Origin: Curtobacterium sp. S6
GTDB taxonomy: Bacteria; Actinomycetota; Actinomycetes; Actinomycetales; Micrococcaceae
DNA: 64,000 nt
Reading direction: 5' to 3'
Assembly (NCBI RefSeq): GCF_000710345.2
Contig: NZ_JHEL01000015.1
Coordinates: 620,001 to 684,000, forward strand
Shown here piece after piece: positions 1 through 8,484 of the stretch (position 1 is the first letter of the stretch; every line of letters begins with the position of its first letter). Made by a program: the position numbers and the translations under genes. The notes under the pieces are model-generated. The model was not told the DNA's origin. It searched no databases and saw only the letters and a program-made list of their open reading frames with translations.

Positions 1-274
1 GGAGGCCCTTCACGATCGCGGTCGCTCCCCGCGATCGCGCGTACTCGGCGAGCAGGTCGTCCGTCATGGGCTCGACCGTGACTCCGTCGAGCCAGCTGAA
101 GACCTCGGTCACCATGTCGAGCCGCTCCGACAGGTCGAAGCGGTATTTCTTGGCGGGATTATTGGACACGGCGACGATGACACCACTGGAAAAGATTTTG
201 GTGGCGCGGGTGATGACTTCGACATGTCCGTTGTGAATCGGGTCGAAGGAACCCGGGCAAACGGCAAGACTCAT
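1..274 (-). CDS. coaD: Phosphopantetheine adenylyltransferase, N-terminal 91 residues (cut by window edge)
   Basis: This enzyme makes dephospho-CoA from 4'-phosphopantetheine and ATP in the fourth step of coenzyme A synthesis. The visible N-terminus begins MSLAVCPGSFDPIHNGHVEV. It holds the nucleotidyltransferase HxGH signature as HNGH near residue 17 and the family's GSFDP segment. The ATG at 272-274 is the natural start because the GSFDP block follows at once. Only about 91 of the usual 155-165 residues lie in the window; the rest is beyond position 1. rsmD, a frequent neighbour of coaD, lies about 1.4 kb away on the same strand. Here an opposite-strand aminotransferase gene separates the two. 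The assignment is firm. Confidence 0.93.
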   Translation of the reverse strand, partial: MSLAVCPGSFDPIHNGHVEVITRATKIFSSGVIVAVSNNPAKKYRFDLSERLDMVTEVFSWLDGVTVEPMTDDLLAEYARSRGATAIVKGL

Positions 275-380
275 GACTCCAAGTTATCAGGCGCGCACCC
301 GCGATCCCCCGCGACGCAAAGACCGCCCGCCGACGCGTCGAACTTTCGTTTCCGCCTGTGACGCCCCTTACCATGAGGGA

Positions 381-1640
381 ATGCACGACGACACTCAGCG
401 CTCCCCCTCCACGTCCCTTCGGCCTCACGACGCCGCGCCGCCCTGGAAGTCGCTGGCGCTGAGCGCGGGCCTGCTGGACGAGCAGGGATCGCTCTCCTCG
501 ACCATCTTCGAAGAGATGAGTTCCCTGGCGCAGCGGCACGACGCGATCAATCTCGGGCAGGGCTTCCCCGACACCGACGGCCCGGGCGTCCTCGCCGAAT
601 CTCTGGCGCGCGCGGTCACGGACGGACGGAATCAGTACGCGACGATCGCAGGCCTGCCCGCTCTGCGCCGTGAGATCTCCGAGCACGAGATCCTCTCCGG
701 ACGACGCGGCCCCGACCCGGACACCGAGGTCACCGTGACGGCGGGTGCGACCGAAGCCTTGAGCGCCACCATGCTGGCGTTCCTCCGACCCGGGGACGAA
801 ATCGTCCTGTTCGAACCGTTCTACGACCTGTATCCGGCCCTCGCCGGGCTGAGCGGTGCCACGGTCGTCACGGTGCCACTGCTTCCGCCGACCTTCACTC
901 CCGATCCGGAGCGCCTGCGCGCGGCGTTTTCCGACCGGACCCGAATGGTCGTGGTCAACGATCCCCACAACCCGACGGGAACCGTGTTCGACCACGAGAT
1001 CATGACGCTGATCGCCGAGCTGTCCGAACGACACGACGCGATCATCGTGACGGATTCCGTGTACGAGCACCTCGCCTTCGACCGCGAACCGGTGGATTTG
1101 GGTTCTCTCGAGGCCTCGCGCGATCGAACCGTCCGCGTCTCTTCCGCGTCGAAGACGTTCTCCATTACCGGGTGGCGGGTCGGTTGGGCCATCGCGCCCC
1201 CGGAATTGACCCGCGGAATCCGGGTCACCAAGGGCTATCTGTCGCATTCCGCGGCGGCTCCGCTCCAGAACGCGGTGGCCGAGACCATGGCGTGGGCCCG
1301 CGGATCGGACTTCTACGCCGAGCTGTCGGACCAGTACCGTCATCAGCGCGACGTCCTCCTCGACGGCCTCCAGGCCAGCCCCTTCGCCGCTCACCGTCCC
1401 GACGGCACCTTCTTCACGGTCGCCTCGACCGAGTCGCTATCCGAGGCATGGGGTAGCGACGGAACCGAGATCTCCGTGGCCCTGGCCGAACGGGCAGGGG
1501 TCGCGGTGGTGCCTCTCCAGGCCTTCGCGACGCCCGAGCACCGTTCGCTCTACGCCCCGTGGGTCCGCTTCGCGTTCTGCAAGCGCCCGGACGTCTTGCG
1601 CCGGGCGGTCCAACGCCTCGGCGAGGCAGGGCTGTCCTAG
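381..1640 (+). CDS. PLP-dependent class I/II aminotransferase (DapC/YbdL/kynurenine-aminotransferase-like)
   Basis: This is a fold-type I pyridoxal-phosphate aminotransferase of 419 residues. Visible marks are the INLGQGFPD segment near residue 57, the NDPHNPTG motif and SSASKTFSITGW with the PLP lysine near residue 258. Relatives are annotated as N-succinyldiaminopimelate, methionine/glutamine or kynurenine aminotransferases; the sequence alone does not settle the substrate. The frame stays open upstream to 273, but the ATG at 381 fits the family N-terminus, since residues before it are arginine- and proline-rich and unlike the fold. The gene is divergent from coaD. Its stop overlaps the convergent rsmD stop by four bases. 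Confidence 0.9.
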   Translation: MHDDTQRSPSTSLRPHDAAPPWKSLALSAGLLDEQGSLSSTIFEEMSSLAQRHDAINLGQGFPDTDGPGVLAESLARAVTDGRNQYATIAGLPALRREISEHEILSGRRGPDPDTEVTVTAGATEALSATMLAFLRPGDEIVLFEPFYDLYPALAGLSGATVVTVPLLPPTFTPDPERLRAAFSDRTRMVVVNDPHNPTGTVFDHEIMTLIAELSERHDAIIVTDSVYEHLAFDREPVDLGSLEASRDRTVRVSSASKTFSITGWRVGWAIAPPELTRGIRVTKGYLSHSAAAPLQNAVAETMAWARGSDFYAELSDQYRHQRDVLLDGLQASPFAAHRPDGTFFTVASTESLSEAWGSDGTEISVALAERAGVAVVPLQAFATPEHRSLYAPWVRFAFCKRPDVLRRAVQRLGEAGLS

Positions 1641-2224
1641 GCGTCGGCGGGCTGCTCGGCGCCCGGCTCGGGCTCGGCGAACCACAGCGTGGTCTCCCCG
1701 TAAGCCCGTTCGCCGAAGCGACGCAGCGCTGCGCCCCAGGTGGGCTCGGCGCTGCGCGTCGATCGTTCGACCACGATGATCGCGCCGTCGGCGAGCCGCA
1801 ACGCCACCTGCTGGAGAGTCTCCGCGAGCTCGGCGTCCGGCATCGCGTACGGAGGGTCGATGAAGACCACGTCCCAGGTCTCGTTCGCCCGTCCGAGGTA
1901 CCTCGAGGACTGCGCGTTGACCACCGAGATATCCGCACCGACCCCGGCGTTGAGCAGGGCCTCACGATTCCGGCGGCACGCCTCGAGGGCGGATCGGTCT
2001 CGGTCCACCAGGGTCACCGACGTCGCTCCGCGGCTCGCCGCTTCCAGGCCCAGGGCCCCGGACCCGGCGAAGAGGTCCAGCACGCGGGCCCCGGCGAGGA
2101 CCCCGTAGGTTTCCAATCGGGAAAACAGCGCCTCTTTGACGCGGTCCGTCGTCGGGCGGGTCTTCTCCCCCTTGACCGAGGCCAGTCGGGCGCCACCGGC
2201 GGCCCCTGCGATGATGCGTCCCAT
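1637..2224 (-). CDS. rsmD: 16S rRNA (guanine(966)-N2)-methyltransferase
   Basis: RsmD methylates N2 of G966 of 16S rRNA in the assembled 30S subunit, using S-adenosylmethionine. The 195-residue protein has the SAM-binding DLFAGSGALG at residues 50-59 and the catalytic DPPY at 123-126. The start MGRIIAGAAGG is the family norm. A possible upstream ATG at 2242 would add only six unconserved residues. It is the last gene of the leftward thiL-DhaL-recG-rsmD run. The gap of about 55 bases from recG is small enough for co-transcription. Assignment is secure. Confidence 0.93.
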   Translation of the reverse strand: MGRIIAGAAGGARLASVKGEKTRPTTDRVKEALFSRLETYGVLAGARVLDLFAGSGALGLEAASRGATSVTLVDRDRSALEACRRNREALLNAGVGADISVVNAQSSRYLGRANETWDVVFIDPPYAMPDAELAETLQQVALRLADGAIIVVERSTRSAEPTWGAALRRFGERAYGETTLWFAEPEPGAEQPADA

Positions 2225-2280
2225 CCCGTATCCATCCTTCACATGACGTTGTCACGGCCCCGCCGTGTCCTCCGGCTCGA

Positions 2281-4566
2281 TCAGCCGCGATAGAGATATT
2301 CGGTGTTCTCCTGATGATCGGCCTCCAGCACGGCCTGCCGCAATTGCGGGTGGTTCGAGAGGTCGGGGTCTTCCGCGACGAGGTCCTGCGCGTCCGTCCG
2401 GGCCTGCTCGATCACCGTGGCGTGGCGCAGGACCGAGAGATTGCGGAGCGTCGAGCGGTTTCCGGATTGGCTGTCGCCCAGGATATCTCCTTCTCGGCGT
2501 TGCTCGAGGTCGAGGCTCGACAATTCGAAGCCATCCCGCGTCGAGGCGACGGCGTCGAGCCGCGGGATCGAGGCGCCCTCGGAATCCTGCTCGGTCACCA
2601 GCAGGCACGTTCCGGCGAGTCCGCCACGACCGATCCGGCCGCGCAACTGGTGCAACGTGGACATCCCGAGCCGGTCGGCGTCCATGATGATCATCAGGGT
2701 CGCGTTCGGCACGTCGACGCCCACCTCGATCACGGTGGTCGCCACGAGCAGGTCGATTTCCCCGCGGGCCATCCCGTTCATGATCCGCGACTTTTCGGCG
2801 CCTTCCATCCTGCCGTGCAGGGCCTCGATCCGGCACCCCGCGAGCACCGGCAGTGACGTCAGCCGCCCGCTCAGCCCCTCGACCGACTGCAGCGTCCCGG
2901 CCGAGCTCTTGCGCGAGCCGCCCAATCCGCGGTCGGCCTCGGAAGGCTCCGAGGGGTCCTCTGCCGCATCATTGATCGTCGGGACCACCACGAACACCTG
3001 GTGCCCCTTGTCGATCTCCTCCCGGGCGCGCTGCCACAACCGCGCCTCCCACGACGGATGCGTGGCCAGCGAGACCACGTGCGTTGCGACCTCCTGCCGG
3101 CCGGCGGGCAATTCGTCCAAGACGGAGACCGAGAGATCACCAAAAACCGTCATCGCGACGGATCGCGGGATCGGGGTCGCGGTCATCACGAGCCGATGCA
3201 CCGGCGTGCCGTCCGGGCCCATGAGGGTGTGCCGCTGCCGCACCCCGAAGCGATGCTGCTCGTCGACGACGACCAGGCCCAACCGGGCGAACGTCACGTG
3301 TTTACCCAACAGGGCGTGGGTCCCGATGACGATCCGCGCCTCACCCGAGACGATCCGAGCCAGCGTTTCCCTCTTGGCGGCGGCCGACATCGACGAGGTC
3401 AACACGACCACGCCGGCCTCATCGGCCAGGCTCCCGAGCACGGATCGGATCGATCGTTCGTGCTGGCCGGCCAGGACCTCCGTGGGAGCCAACATGACCG
3501 CTTGGCCGCCGCTATCGGCGACCTGCAACATGGCCCGCAGGGCGACCAGCGTCTTGCCCGAGCCGACGTCGCCCTGCAAGAGGCGGTTCATGGGGCGCAC
3601 CGAGCCGACGTCGTCGCGGATTTCCCGCCCGACCCGCTCCTGGCCCGCGGTCAGGGTGAAGGGCAGGCCCGCGTCGAAGGTTTCGAGGAGACCTCCCCCG
3701 ACCGGTGGGTAGGCCTCGGTGCGCTGCGAGTCCAAGACCGCGGCGCGACGAGCCAAAATGACCTGAAGCACGAGGGCCTCGCGGTACCGGAAATATCTCA
3801 TCGCCCGGTGCGGATCGGCTTCCTCCTCCGGCCGATGCACCAGGCGATATGCCCGTGCGAGCGACGGTAAACGGTGGCGCTGGTGAAGCTCGGGGGGCAC
3901 GGGATCCACGCAGTCGGCCAGATCGACCTTGTCCAGGAGAGTCGCGACCGCCGCGGCGATGCGATCGGTGGGGTATTTGGCCGTGGCGGGATAGACCGGC
4001 AACGGCGGCAGAGGGGCCTCGGGGTCCGGCTCTTCCCCCACCGCGGCACCCGGCTGGCTGAGCACCGCGTAGTGCGGATTGGTCAGGGTCAGCTGCCCCT
4101 TGAACTCGGAGACCTTTCCCGAAAACATGACGTGATCCCCGACCGCGAGATCCTTGGACGCGGTCCAGGCATTGAAAAAAGACAGCGTCATGATGTTGCC
4201 CGCCGGGTGGCTCGCGGCGGTCTGAGCTGTCCCCGCGAGGGCGTCCAGCCGTCCTTCGAAGTCAGGGGCCTGAGCGGGCCGGTCCTCGTGGGCCAGCTGG
4301 TCCGTGACCGTGACCTCGGCGATGGATCCGCGCCGCGAGTGCATCCGCCGCGTCGTCACGGACAGGACCCGGGAGATGATGGAAACCTCGTTGCCCCATT
4401 CGAGGTCGGAAAAGTTCGTCAGTTCACCGCGAGGCAGGTACCGTCGCGGAAAATATTCCAGGAGATCGCCGAGAGTCTCGAGGGACAGGTGACGCGATAG
4501 GGCATCGGCCGTCTTGGGATGCAGGACGGACGAGAGCGGCCGCGCCTCGAGGGCTTCGTCGGCCAC
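2281..4566 (-). CDS. recG: ATP-dependent DNA helicase RecG
   Basis: RecG reverses stalled replication forks and branch-migrates Holliday junctions. The 761-residue protein has an N-terminal OB-fold/wedge region, then Walker A as GDVGSGKT, the Walker B box DEQH, and the C-terminal helicase motif VIEVGVDVPNATLMI followed by QLRGRIGRG. It is longer than the E. coli protein of about 693 residues. Part of the excess is an Asp/Ser/Gly-rich insertion after VFVVVPTIND in the second helicase lobe. The start is GTG at 4564-4566, three bases after the stop of the upstream DhaL gene, which points to translational coupling. Confidence 0.95.
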   Translation of the reverse strand: MADEALEARPLSSVLHPKTADALSRHLSLETLGDLLEYFPRRYLPRGELTNFSDLEWGNEVSIISRVLSVTTRRMHSRRGSIAEVTVTDQLAHEDRPAQAPDFEGRLDALAGTAQTAASHPAGNIMTLSFFNAWTASKDLAVGDHVMFSGKVSEFKGQLTLTNPHYAVLSQPGAAVGEEPDPEAPLPPLPVYPATAKYPTDRIAAAVATLLDKVDLADCVDPVPPELHQRHRLPSLARAYRLVHRPEEEADPHRAMRYFRYREALVLQVILARRAAVLDSQRTEAYPPVGGGLLETFDAGLPFTLTAGQERVGREIRDDVGSVRPMNRLLQGDVGSGKTLVALRAMLQVADSGGQAVMLAPTEVLAGQHERSIRSVLGSLADEAGVVVLTSSMSAAAKRETLARIVSGEARIVIGTHALLGKHVTFARLGLVVVDEQHRFGVRQRHTLMGPDGTPVHRLVMTATPIPRSVAMTVFGDLSVSVLDELPAGRQEVATHVVSLATHPSWEARLWQRAREEIDKGHQVFVVVPTINDAAEDPSEPSEADRGLGGSRKSSAGTLQSVEGLSGRLTSLPVLAGCRIEALHGRMEGAEKSRIMNGMARGEIDLLVATTVIEVGVDVPNATLMIIMDADRLGMSTLHQLRGRIGRGGLAGTCLLVTEQDSEGASIPRLDAVASTRDGFELSSLDLEQRREGDILGDSQSGNRSTLRNLSVLRHATVIEQARTDAQDLVAEDPDLSNHPQLRQAVLEADHQENTEYLYRG

Positions 4567-4569
4567 GGA

Positions 4570-5559
4570 TCAGGCGTCCTCGGCCGAGAGGGACTCGGTG
4601 GTGATGTCCAGGGGTTTACCGAATTGGCCCAGGATCGACATGGCCGTTGCCGCCTCGGGAACGTGCACGTGAACGCGCCACCGGATCTTCTCGTCCTGCT
4701 CCTGCGAGACGGCCGTCATGATGACGGAATCCCCCACCTGGGACAGTTCGTGGCGCAGTTGGGCGGCGGCCAGGGCCTCCAGTTCGATCGCGCACATCAG
4801 CTCGACGCCGTCCTCCCCGACCTCGGGGCCGGGCCCGGGCGTGGAGGTCCCCTGGGGTGCCGCGTGCTCACCGTCCGATTCGTCGGCGAGCCACGAAGCG
4901 TAGGGACGTTTTTCGGCCCCGGGGTAGGCTTCCCCGCGAACGGTATGGGCGAGGACGTCGAAGATGATCAACATTCCCAGCGCGCCCGCGTCGACCCGGC
5001 CGGTCCCCCGGAGCACCTCGAGCTGGCTGCTCGTGCGACCGACCGACCGATGGCCGACGACGACCAGGTGGTCCAGCATGGTGCTCAGGTTCTTATTGGA
5101 GTCGTCCGGGTCCGCCCACGCTCCGGCGGCGCGGGTGATGTCGTTGACGAAGGACAGGATGGTCCCCTCGACCGGGTCGTGGAGGGCGCCGAGCACCCGG
5201 GTTCGGGCGTGCTCGAGGGCTCCCGCGAAGCCGAAGGCCGTCAGCCGGGTCTCTTCCCGCAAGGGCTCGGCGCATCCGGCCAAAATCACGGCGAAGAGCG
5301 TTCCCGAATTTCCTTTGGCCTCTTCCAGGCAGTGCCGCCCGCAGATTTCGAACAGCTCGCCCACGAGGGTCGTGTTGATCATCTCGGCGGCCTGGGCGCC
5401 GGCCCTGACCGTGATGGCCATGTTGGTGCCGGTGTCGGCGTCGGCCACGGGAAAGACGTTCAGGGCGTTCAGCTCGTCCTGGTGACGGTCCAGAACATCT
5501 GCGGCTACCGTGAGCCACCGTCGCATGACGGCGGCGCTAGACCCGGTCTTCAGCTGCAA
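4570..5559 (-). CDS. DhaL/DAK2-domain protein, FakA/YloV-like but short
   Basis: The N-terminal 200 residues form a DhaL-type ATP-binding domain with the phosphate/Mg motif NVFPVADADTGTNM; the usual form is NVFPVPDGDTGTNM. In Firmicutes this domain belongs to FakA, which phosphorylates fatty acids bound to FakB. The C-terminal 100 residues resemble the middle domain of YloV/FakA, with VELMCAIEL and VHVHVPEA. The protein stops at 329 residues, without the large C-terminal domain of the roughly 550-residue proteins. The start is uncertain. TTG at 5559 overlaps thiL by 23 bases; ATG at 5526, 11 codons in, leaves a 10-base gap. The kinase substrate is unknown. It sits between thiL and recG in a tight operon. 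Confidence 0.82.
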   Translation of the reverse strand: MQLKTGSSAAVMRRWLTVAADVLDRHQDELNALNVFPVADADTGTNMAITVRAGAQAAEMINTTLVGELFEICGRHCLEEAKGNSGTLFAVILAGCAEPLREETRLTAFGFAGALEHARTRVLGALHDPVEGTILSFVNDITRAAGAWADPDDSNKNLSTMLDHLVVVGHRSVGRTSSQLEVLRGTGRVDAGALGMLIIFDVLAHTVRGEAYPGAEKRPYASWLADESDGEHAAPQGTSTPGPGPEVGEDGVELMCAIELEALAAAQLRHELSQVGDSVIMTAVSQEQDEKIRWRVHVHVPEAATAMSILGQFGKPLDITTESLSAEDA

Positions 5560-6667
5560 AATGGTCCCATCCCCTATGTCTACGAGCTCTCCCGTCCACG
5601 ACGACGAGGGACTCCCGATCGCTCAACTCTCCACAAAAGCCTATCGCACGAGCCCCCTCGGGGACGGGCATCGACGCCGGCAGGGTGGCCAAAAGACCAT
5701 GGTCTTCCCCGCCGGCCAACAACCATTCCCAGGGGTCGCGCCCCAGCCTCGCCGCCTCATCCCGAAGGGGCTCCAGGAGGGGTTCGAGCAGCCCACCGTC
5801 CAGATCGATGCTCACGCCGGAGGCTCGTGCCAGCCTCTCGGCATCCTTCAAGAGACCGTCGGACACGTCGATCATCGCGGTGGCCCCGCGCTCGGCGAGG
5901 ACGGGGCCCATCGCGATCGGCGGGAGGGGACGCAACTGCGAGGCGGCCAATGCCTCGGCCCCGCCGCAGGGATGTGCCCACGCGACCGGGTCGCTGGTGG
6001 CGGCCACCGGCCTCGTGTGGCCCCCGGACCTCAGCACATCGAGTCCGGCCGCGGCGCGACCCACGGTCCCGGCGATCACGACGAGGTCCCCGGCGCGGGC
6101 GCCCGAGCGGCGCACGGCGGCGTCGGCGGTCATCGTCCTCGCCCCTTCCCGAGGGAGAGGGACCAGCCCGAAGGCCGCCACGGTTGCTCCGAGCTCGGTT
6201 CCCGAACCGACGTCCCCGCCGCCGATCGTGCAGCGCGATGCCCCGAGCGCTCGCAGGGCCGCGCAGTACCCGCGGGCGATGTCCTCGGTCATGGTCAGGG
6301 CGGTCGTCGGCGGCAAGACCAGGCTCACGACCAGGCCCGTCGGAATCGCACCCATCGCGGCGACGTCGGCCAGATTCTGCGCGGCGGACTTCCACCCCAT
6401 GTCGAAACCGGAGGTTTGGTAACCGCAGGGCCACTCGAGGAGGTAGTCCTGACCTTGGGTCTGGGAATCGATGGTCACGACGGTGCGGCCGGAGGAAAGA
6501 TCGTAGACGGCGCAGTCGTCGCCCGGCCCGAGGATCAATTCCCCGTCGGGATTCCGCTCGGCGACCCACCGGTTGTGCTCATCGAAAATCGCGATGATCG
6601 GGCGCAAGAGTTCTTCTTCGGTGGTGTCCGCGACGGTCGGCGCTTCCGCGGCCACCGAGTCAGTCAT
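5537..6667 (-). CDS. thiL: Thiamine-monophosphate kinase
   Basis: ThiL phosphorylates thiamine monophosphate to thiamine pyrophosphate, the active cofactor. The 376-residue protein carries the PurM/ThiL-fold motif GPGDDCAVYDL near residue 47, the segment DMGWKSAAQNLADVAAMGA, and GGDVGSG further on. It is somewhat longer than E. coli ThiL (about 325 residues), with an acidic N-terminal extension of about 20 residues. Its ATG overlaps the stop of the Pro/Thr-rich protein gene by 8 bases and its stop overlaps the longer form of the next gene. Translation of the three is therefore probably coupled. No TPP riboswitch was seen upstream. Confidence 0.93.
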   Translation of the reverse strand: MTDSVAAEAPTVADTTEEELLRPIIAIFDEHNRWVAERNPDGELILGPGDDCAVYDLSSGRTVVTIDSQTQGQDYLLEWPCGYQTSGFDMGWKSAAQNLADVAAMGAIPTGLVVSLVLPPTTALTMTEDIARGYCAALRALGASRCTIGGGDVGSGTELGATVAAFGLVPLPREGARTMTADAAVRRSGARAGDLVVIAGTVGRAAAGLDVLRSGGHTRPVAATSDPVAWAHPCGGAEALAASQLRPLPPIAMGPVLAERGATAMIDVSDGLLKDAERLARASGVSIDLDGGLLEPLLEPLRDEAARLGRDPWEWLLAGGEDHGLLATLPASMPVPEGARAIGFCGELSDRESLVVVDGRARRHRGWDHFAAEDRV

Positions 6668-7655
6668 CGCCCTGGCGTCCCGATTGCGACTTCGAGGTCC
6701 GGGACAGCACGGTCCAGATGCCGCCCAGGGCCAACACCGTGAAAATGATGATGGGCAACGGGCCTCGCAGTGAGCTCAGGTTCCGTTGGCTCGACACGTT
6801 CTGCTCTTCCGCGCCCGCGTTCGAGCGCTGGTCCACGTTGCTGACGCCGGCGTTGGTATCGGAGTCCACGGGGTCCGTCGCTTCGGAGTTCTTGGAATCG
6901 AGGTAGTGACTGACCCAACTCGAAATCCCGCGTCCCTCTCCGAGAGACGCGTCCGGCTTGGACGACGGCCGGCCGGCCGATGAGCCGTCGGCCCCCGAGC
7001 TGGGCGAACTACTCGAGGGCGCCGGGGCCGGCAACTGGGCCGACGGTTGGCTGGCCGAGCCGCCCGAGGTCGGTTCCGGCTGCGGGGCAACGGGAGCCGG
7101 CGTGGGCTGCTGCGTCGACGGCTCGGGGGCCGTCTGCCCGCCGGGGTTCTGCGTCGGCGCAGGAGCGGGGTTCTGTGTCGGTTCCGGCTCAGGGTTCTGC
7201 GTGGGTTCCGGATAATCGTTCTTGGTGGGTGTGGGTTCCGGCGCGGGGCTCTGCGTCGGTTGCGGCTTCGGGTCGTCCGTGGGGGTCGGCGTGGGCTGCG
7301 GGGTCGGCGTCGCGGTCGACGGCTCCGGCGTCGGTGCCGGACTTGGCGTGGCGGTCGACGGCTCCGGCGTCGGCTGGGGGCTGCTCGGATCGGCCGTGGG
7401 CTGGGCGGTGGTCGGCTGGGCCGTCGTCTCATCGCTCGCGGTGGTGCCCGTCGCCGGCTGCGTCGGCGACGGCGTGACGGTCTGCGTGGTTCCCCCGCTC
7501 GGAGCACCGGGAAGCTGCGTCTCACCCTCCGCAACCGCCGCGCCCCAAGAAGTTACGCCGATCACGCCCACGACGGCGGCGCACGCCACGCCGCGGACGG
7601 CGGCGCGTTGCCCCTTCGTGGACGTTCGGCCTTGCTGGCGACGGCTTGTAATCAT
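6660..7655 (-). CDS. Pro/Thr-rich secreted, C-terminally membrane-anchored protein
   Basis: Function unknown. The 331-residue protein begins with basic residues and a hydrophobic stretch at about 22-42, which is a signal peptide or anchor ending near AVAEGE. A long low-complexity stalk follows (about residues 50-215), made of PTP, EPST and TQNP units such as PEPTQNPEPEPTQNPAPAPT. The C-terminus has one transmembrane helix, LPIIIFTVLALGGIWTVL, then a short basic tail. It has the layout of a wall-spanning stalk protein, but there is no LPXTG sortase signal. The ribosome-binding site AGGAAGGA is strong, seven bases before the ATG. It is first in the thiL operon. Length may vary between strains because of the repeats. 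Confidence 0.75.
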   Translation of the reverse strand: MITSRRQQGRTSTKGQRAAVRGVACAAVVGVIGVTSWGAAVAEGETQLPGAPSGGTTQTVTPSPTQPATGTTASDETTAQPTTAQPTADPSSPQPTPEPSTATPSPAPTPEPSTATPTPQPTPTPTDDPKPQPTQSPAPEPTPTKNDYPEPTQNPEPEPTQNPAPAPTQNPGGQTAPEPSTQQPTPAPVAPQPEPTSGGSASQPSAQLPAPAPSSSSPSSGADGSSAGRPSSKPDASLGEGRGISSWVSHYLDSKNSEATDPVDSDTNAGVSNVDQRSNAGAEEQNVSSQRNLSSLRGPLPIIIFTVLALGGIWTVLSRTSKSQSGRQGDD

Positions 7656-7760
7656 CGATCCTTCCTGTGCCGGGCCCGAGGGCCCGTTGGCGGCGGAAGA
7701 CTCTCCCCCACCCGAGCCCGACGACCCTTCACCGGGTTCATCTGGGGTATCCTCGAGGAC

Positions 7761-8399
7761 GTGTTTTCAGTTGCCAAGGGTCCCCGCAGAGTCTTCAGTT
7801 TAGGGCGCGGCGCCCGCACCGTACAAGGCAGAGGTCTCGCCCGTCGAATCTGGGTGCCTCTGGCCGCCGTGGGCGTGCTCGCCTTGAGCGGCTGCTCGCC
7901 GGCCGTGACCCTCGATCCCGCCCCCGATGCGGCCAACCCGGACTGCGCCACGGCAATGGTCGCCATGCCGGACACGCTGGCCGGTCAGTCCAAGCGCGAG
8001 ACCACGGCCCAGGCCACGACGGCCTACGGCGACCCAGCGACCATCATCGTCAAATGCGGCGCCCGGGTGAAGGAACCCGTCATGGACCCCTGCGTCCGGG
8101 TGAACGGCGTCGACTGGACCATTCGCAAGGACGACGCCGAGGACGCCTCGAAGTCCCGGGGAGCCTCGTCGGCCCCCTCGGCGACGACCGGCCAGCCCCC
8201 GGAGCAGAGCTTCGACGGGACCGGGACCTGGACCGCCACGTCTTTCGGCCGCTCCCCGGCCGTCCAGGTGACCTTCGACGCCGGTAAGGTCAATTCCTCG
8301 ACCATCCTCGTGGACTTGCAGTCCTCCGTGAACCGCATCCACCAGACCAAGCAGTGCTCTTCGGTCTCGGACAATCTGGACTACTCGGATAACAGCTGA
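7761..8399 (+). CDS. DUF3515-family lipoprotein
   Basis: This is an actinobacterial lipoprotein of unknown function, 212 residues. The lipobox LALSGC ends at Cys45, after a basic N-terminus and a hydrophobic segment. The mature part shows the DUF3515 pattern: PDCATAMVAMPDTLAGQ, then TTAYGDPATIIVKCGA with its conserved cysteine, and a second cysteine in PCVRVNGVDW. The start is GTG at 7761 with GAGG just upstream. The frame remains open far upstream only because it is the shadow of the Pro/Thr-rich gene. DUF3515 genes commonly lie beside ddl and thiL in this order; here it faces ddl across a strong terminator. Confidence 0.85.
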   Translation: MFSVAKGPRRVFSLGRGARTVQGRGLARRIWVPLAAVGVLALSGCSPAVTLDPAPDAANPDCATAMVAMPDTLAGQSKRETTAQATTAYGDPATIIVKCGARVKEPVMDPCVRVNGVDWTIRKDDAEDASKSRGASSAPSATTGQPPEQSFDGTGTWTATSFGRSPAVQVTFDAGKVNSSTILVDLQSSVNRIHQTKQCSSVSDNLDYSDNS

Positions 8400-8410
8400 C
8401 CCACGGGCGC

Positions 8411-8444
8411 GCGAAAGGCCGGGGAATGTTCCCCGGCCTTTCGC
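8411..8444. terminator. Bidirectional terminator between the DUF3515 gene and ddl
   Basis: A perfect inverted repeat has arms GCGAAAGGCCGGGG (8411-8424) and its complement (8431-8444). The arms extend by AA/TT to 16 pairs around a two-base loop. It lies between two convergent stop codons (8399 and 8485), so it can serve both genes. Confidence 0.8.
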
Positions 8445-8484
8445 GTATCGCTCGGTCTCACCCGAGCCTCTGGGCTACCTCAGC

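Noticed and set aside
4519-6597. A 692-codon open frame on the + strand across the DhaL-like and thiL genes.
   Set aside because: It is antisense to two genes with clear family motifs. It is full of Arg/Pro/Gly typical of shadow frames in GC-rich DNA and shows no domain.
7140-7400. Repetitive DNA considered as a CRISPR array or VNTR.
   Set aside because: The repeats are irregular, encode EPT/PTP units in frame within one protein and lack spacer structure. They are part of a coding stalk.
6958-7803. Gly/Val/Ser-rich open frames opposite the Pro/Thr-rich stalk that look like PE-PGRS-type proteins.
   Set aside because: They are the complement of a low-complexity Pro/Thr/Glu coding repeat and have no start signal of their own.
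8411-8444. The hairpin after the DUF3515 gene considered as a riboswitch.
   Set aside because: It lies between two stop codons of convergent genes and is a simple perfect stem, which fits a terminator.
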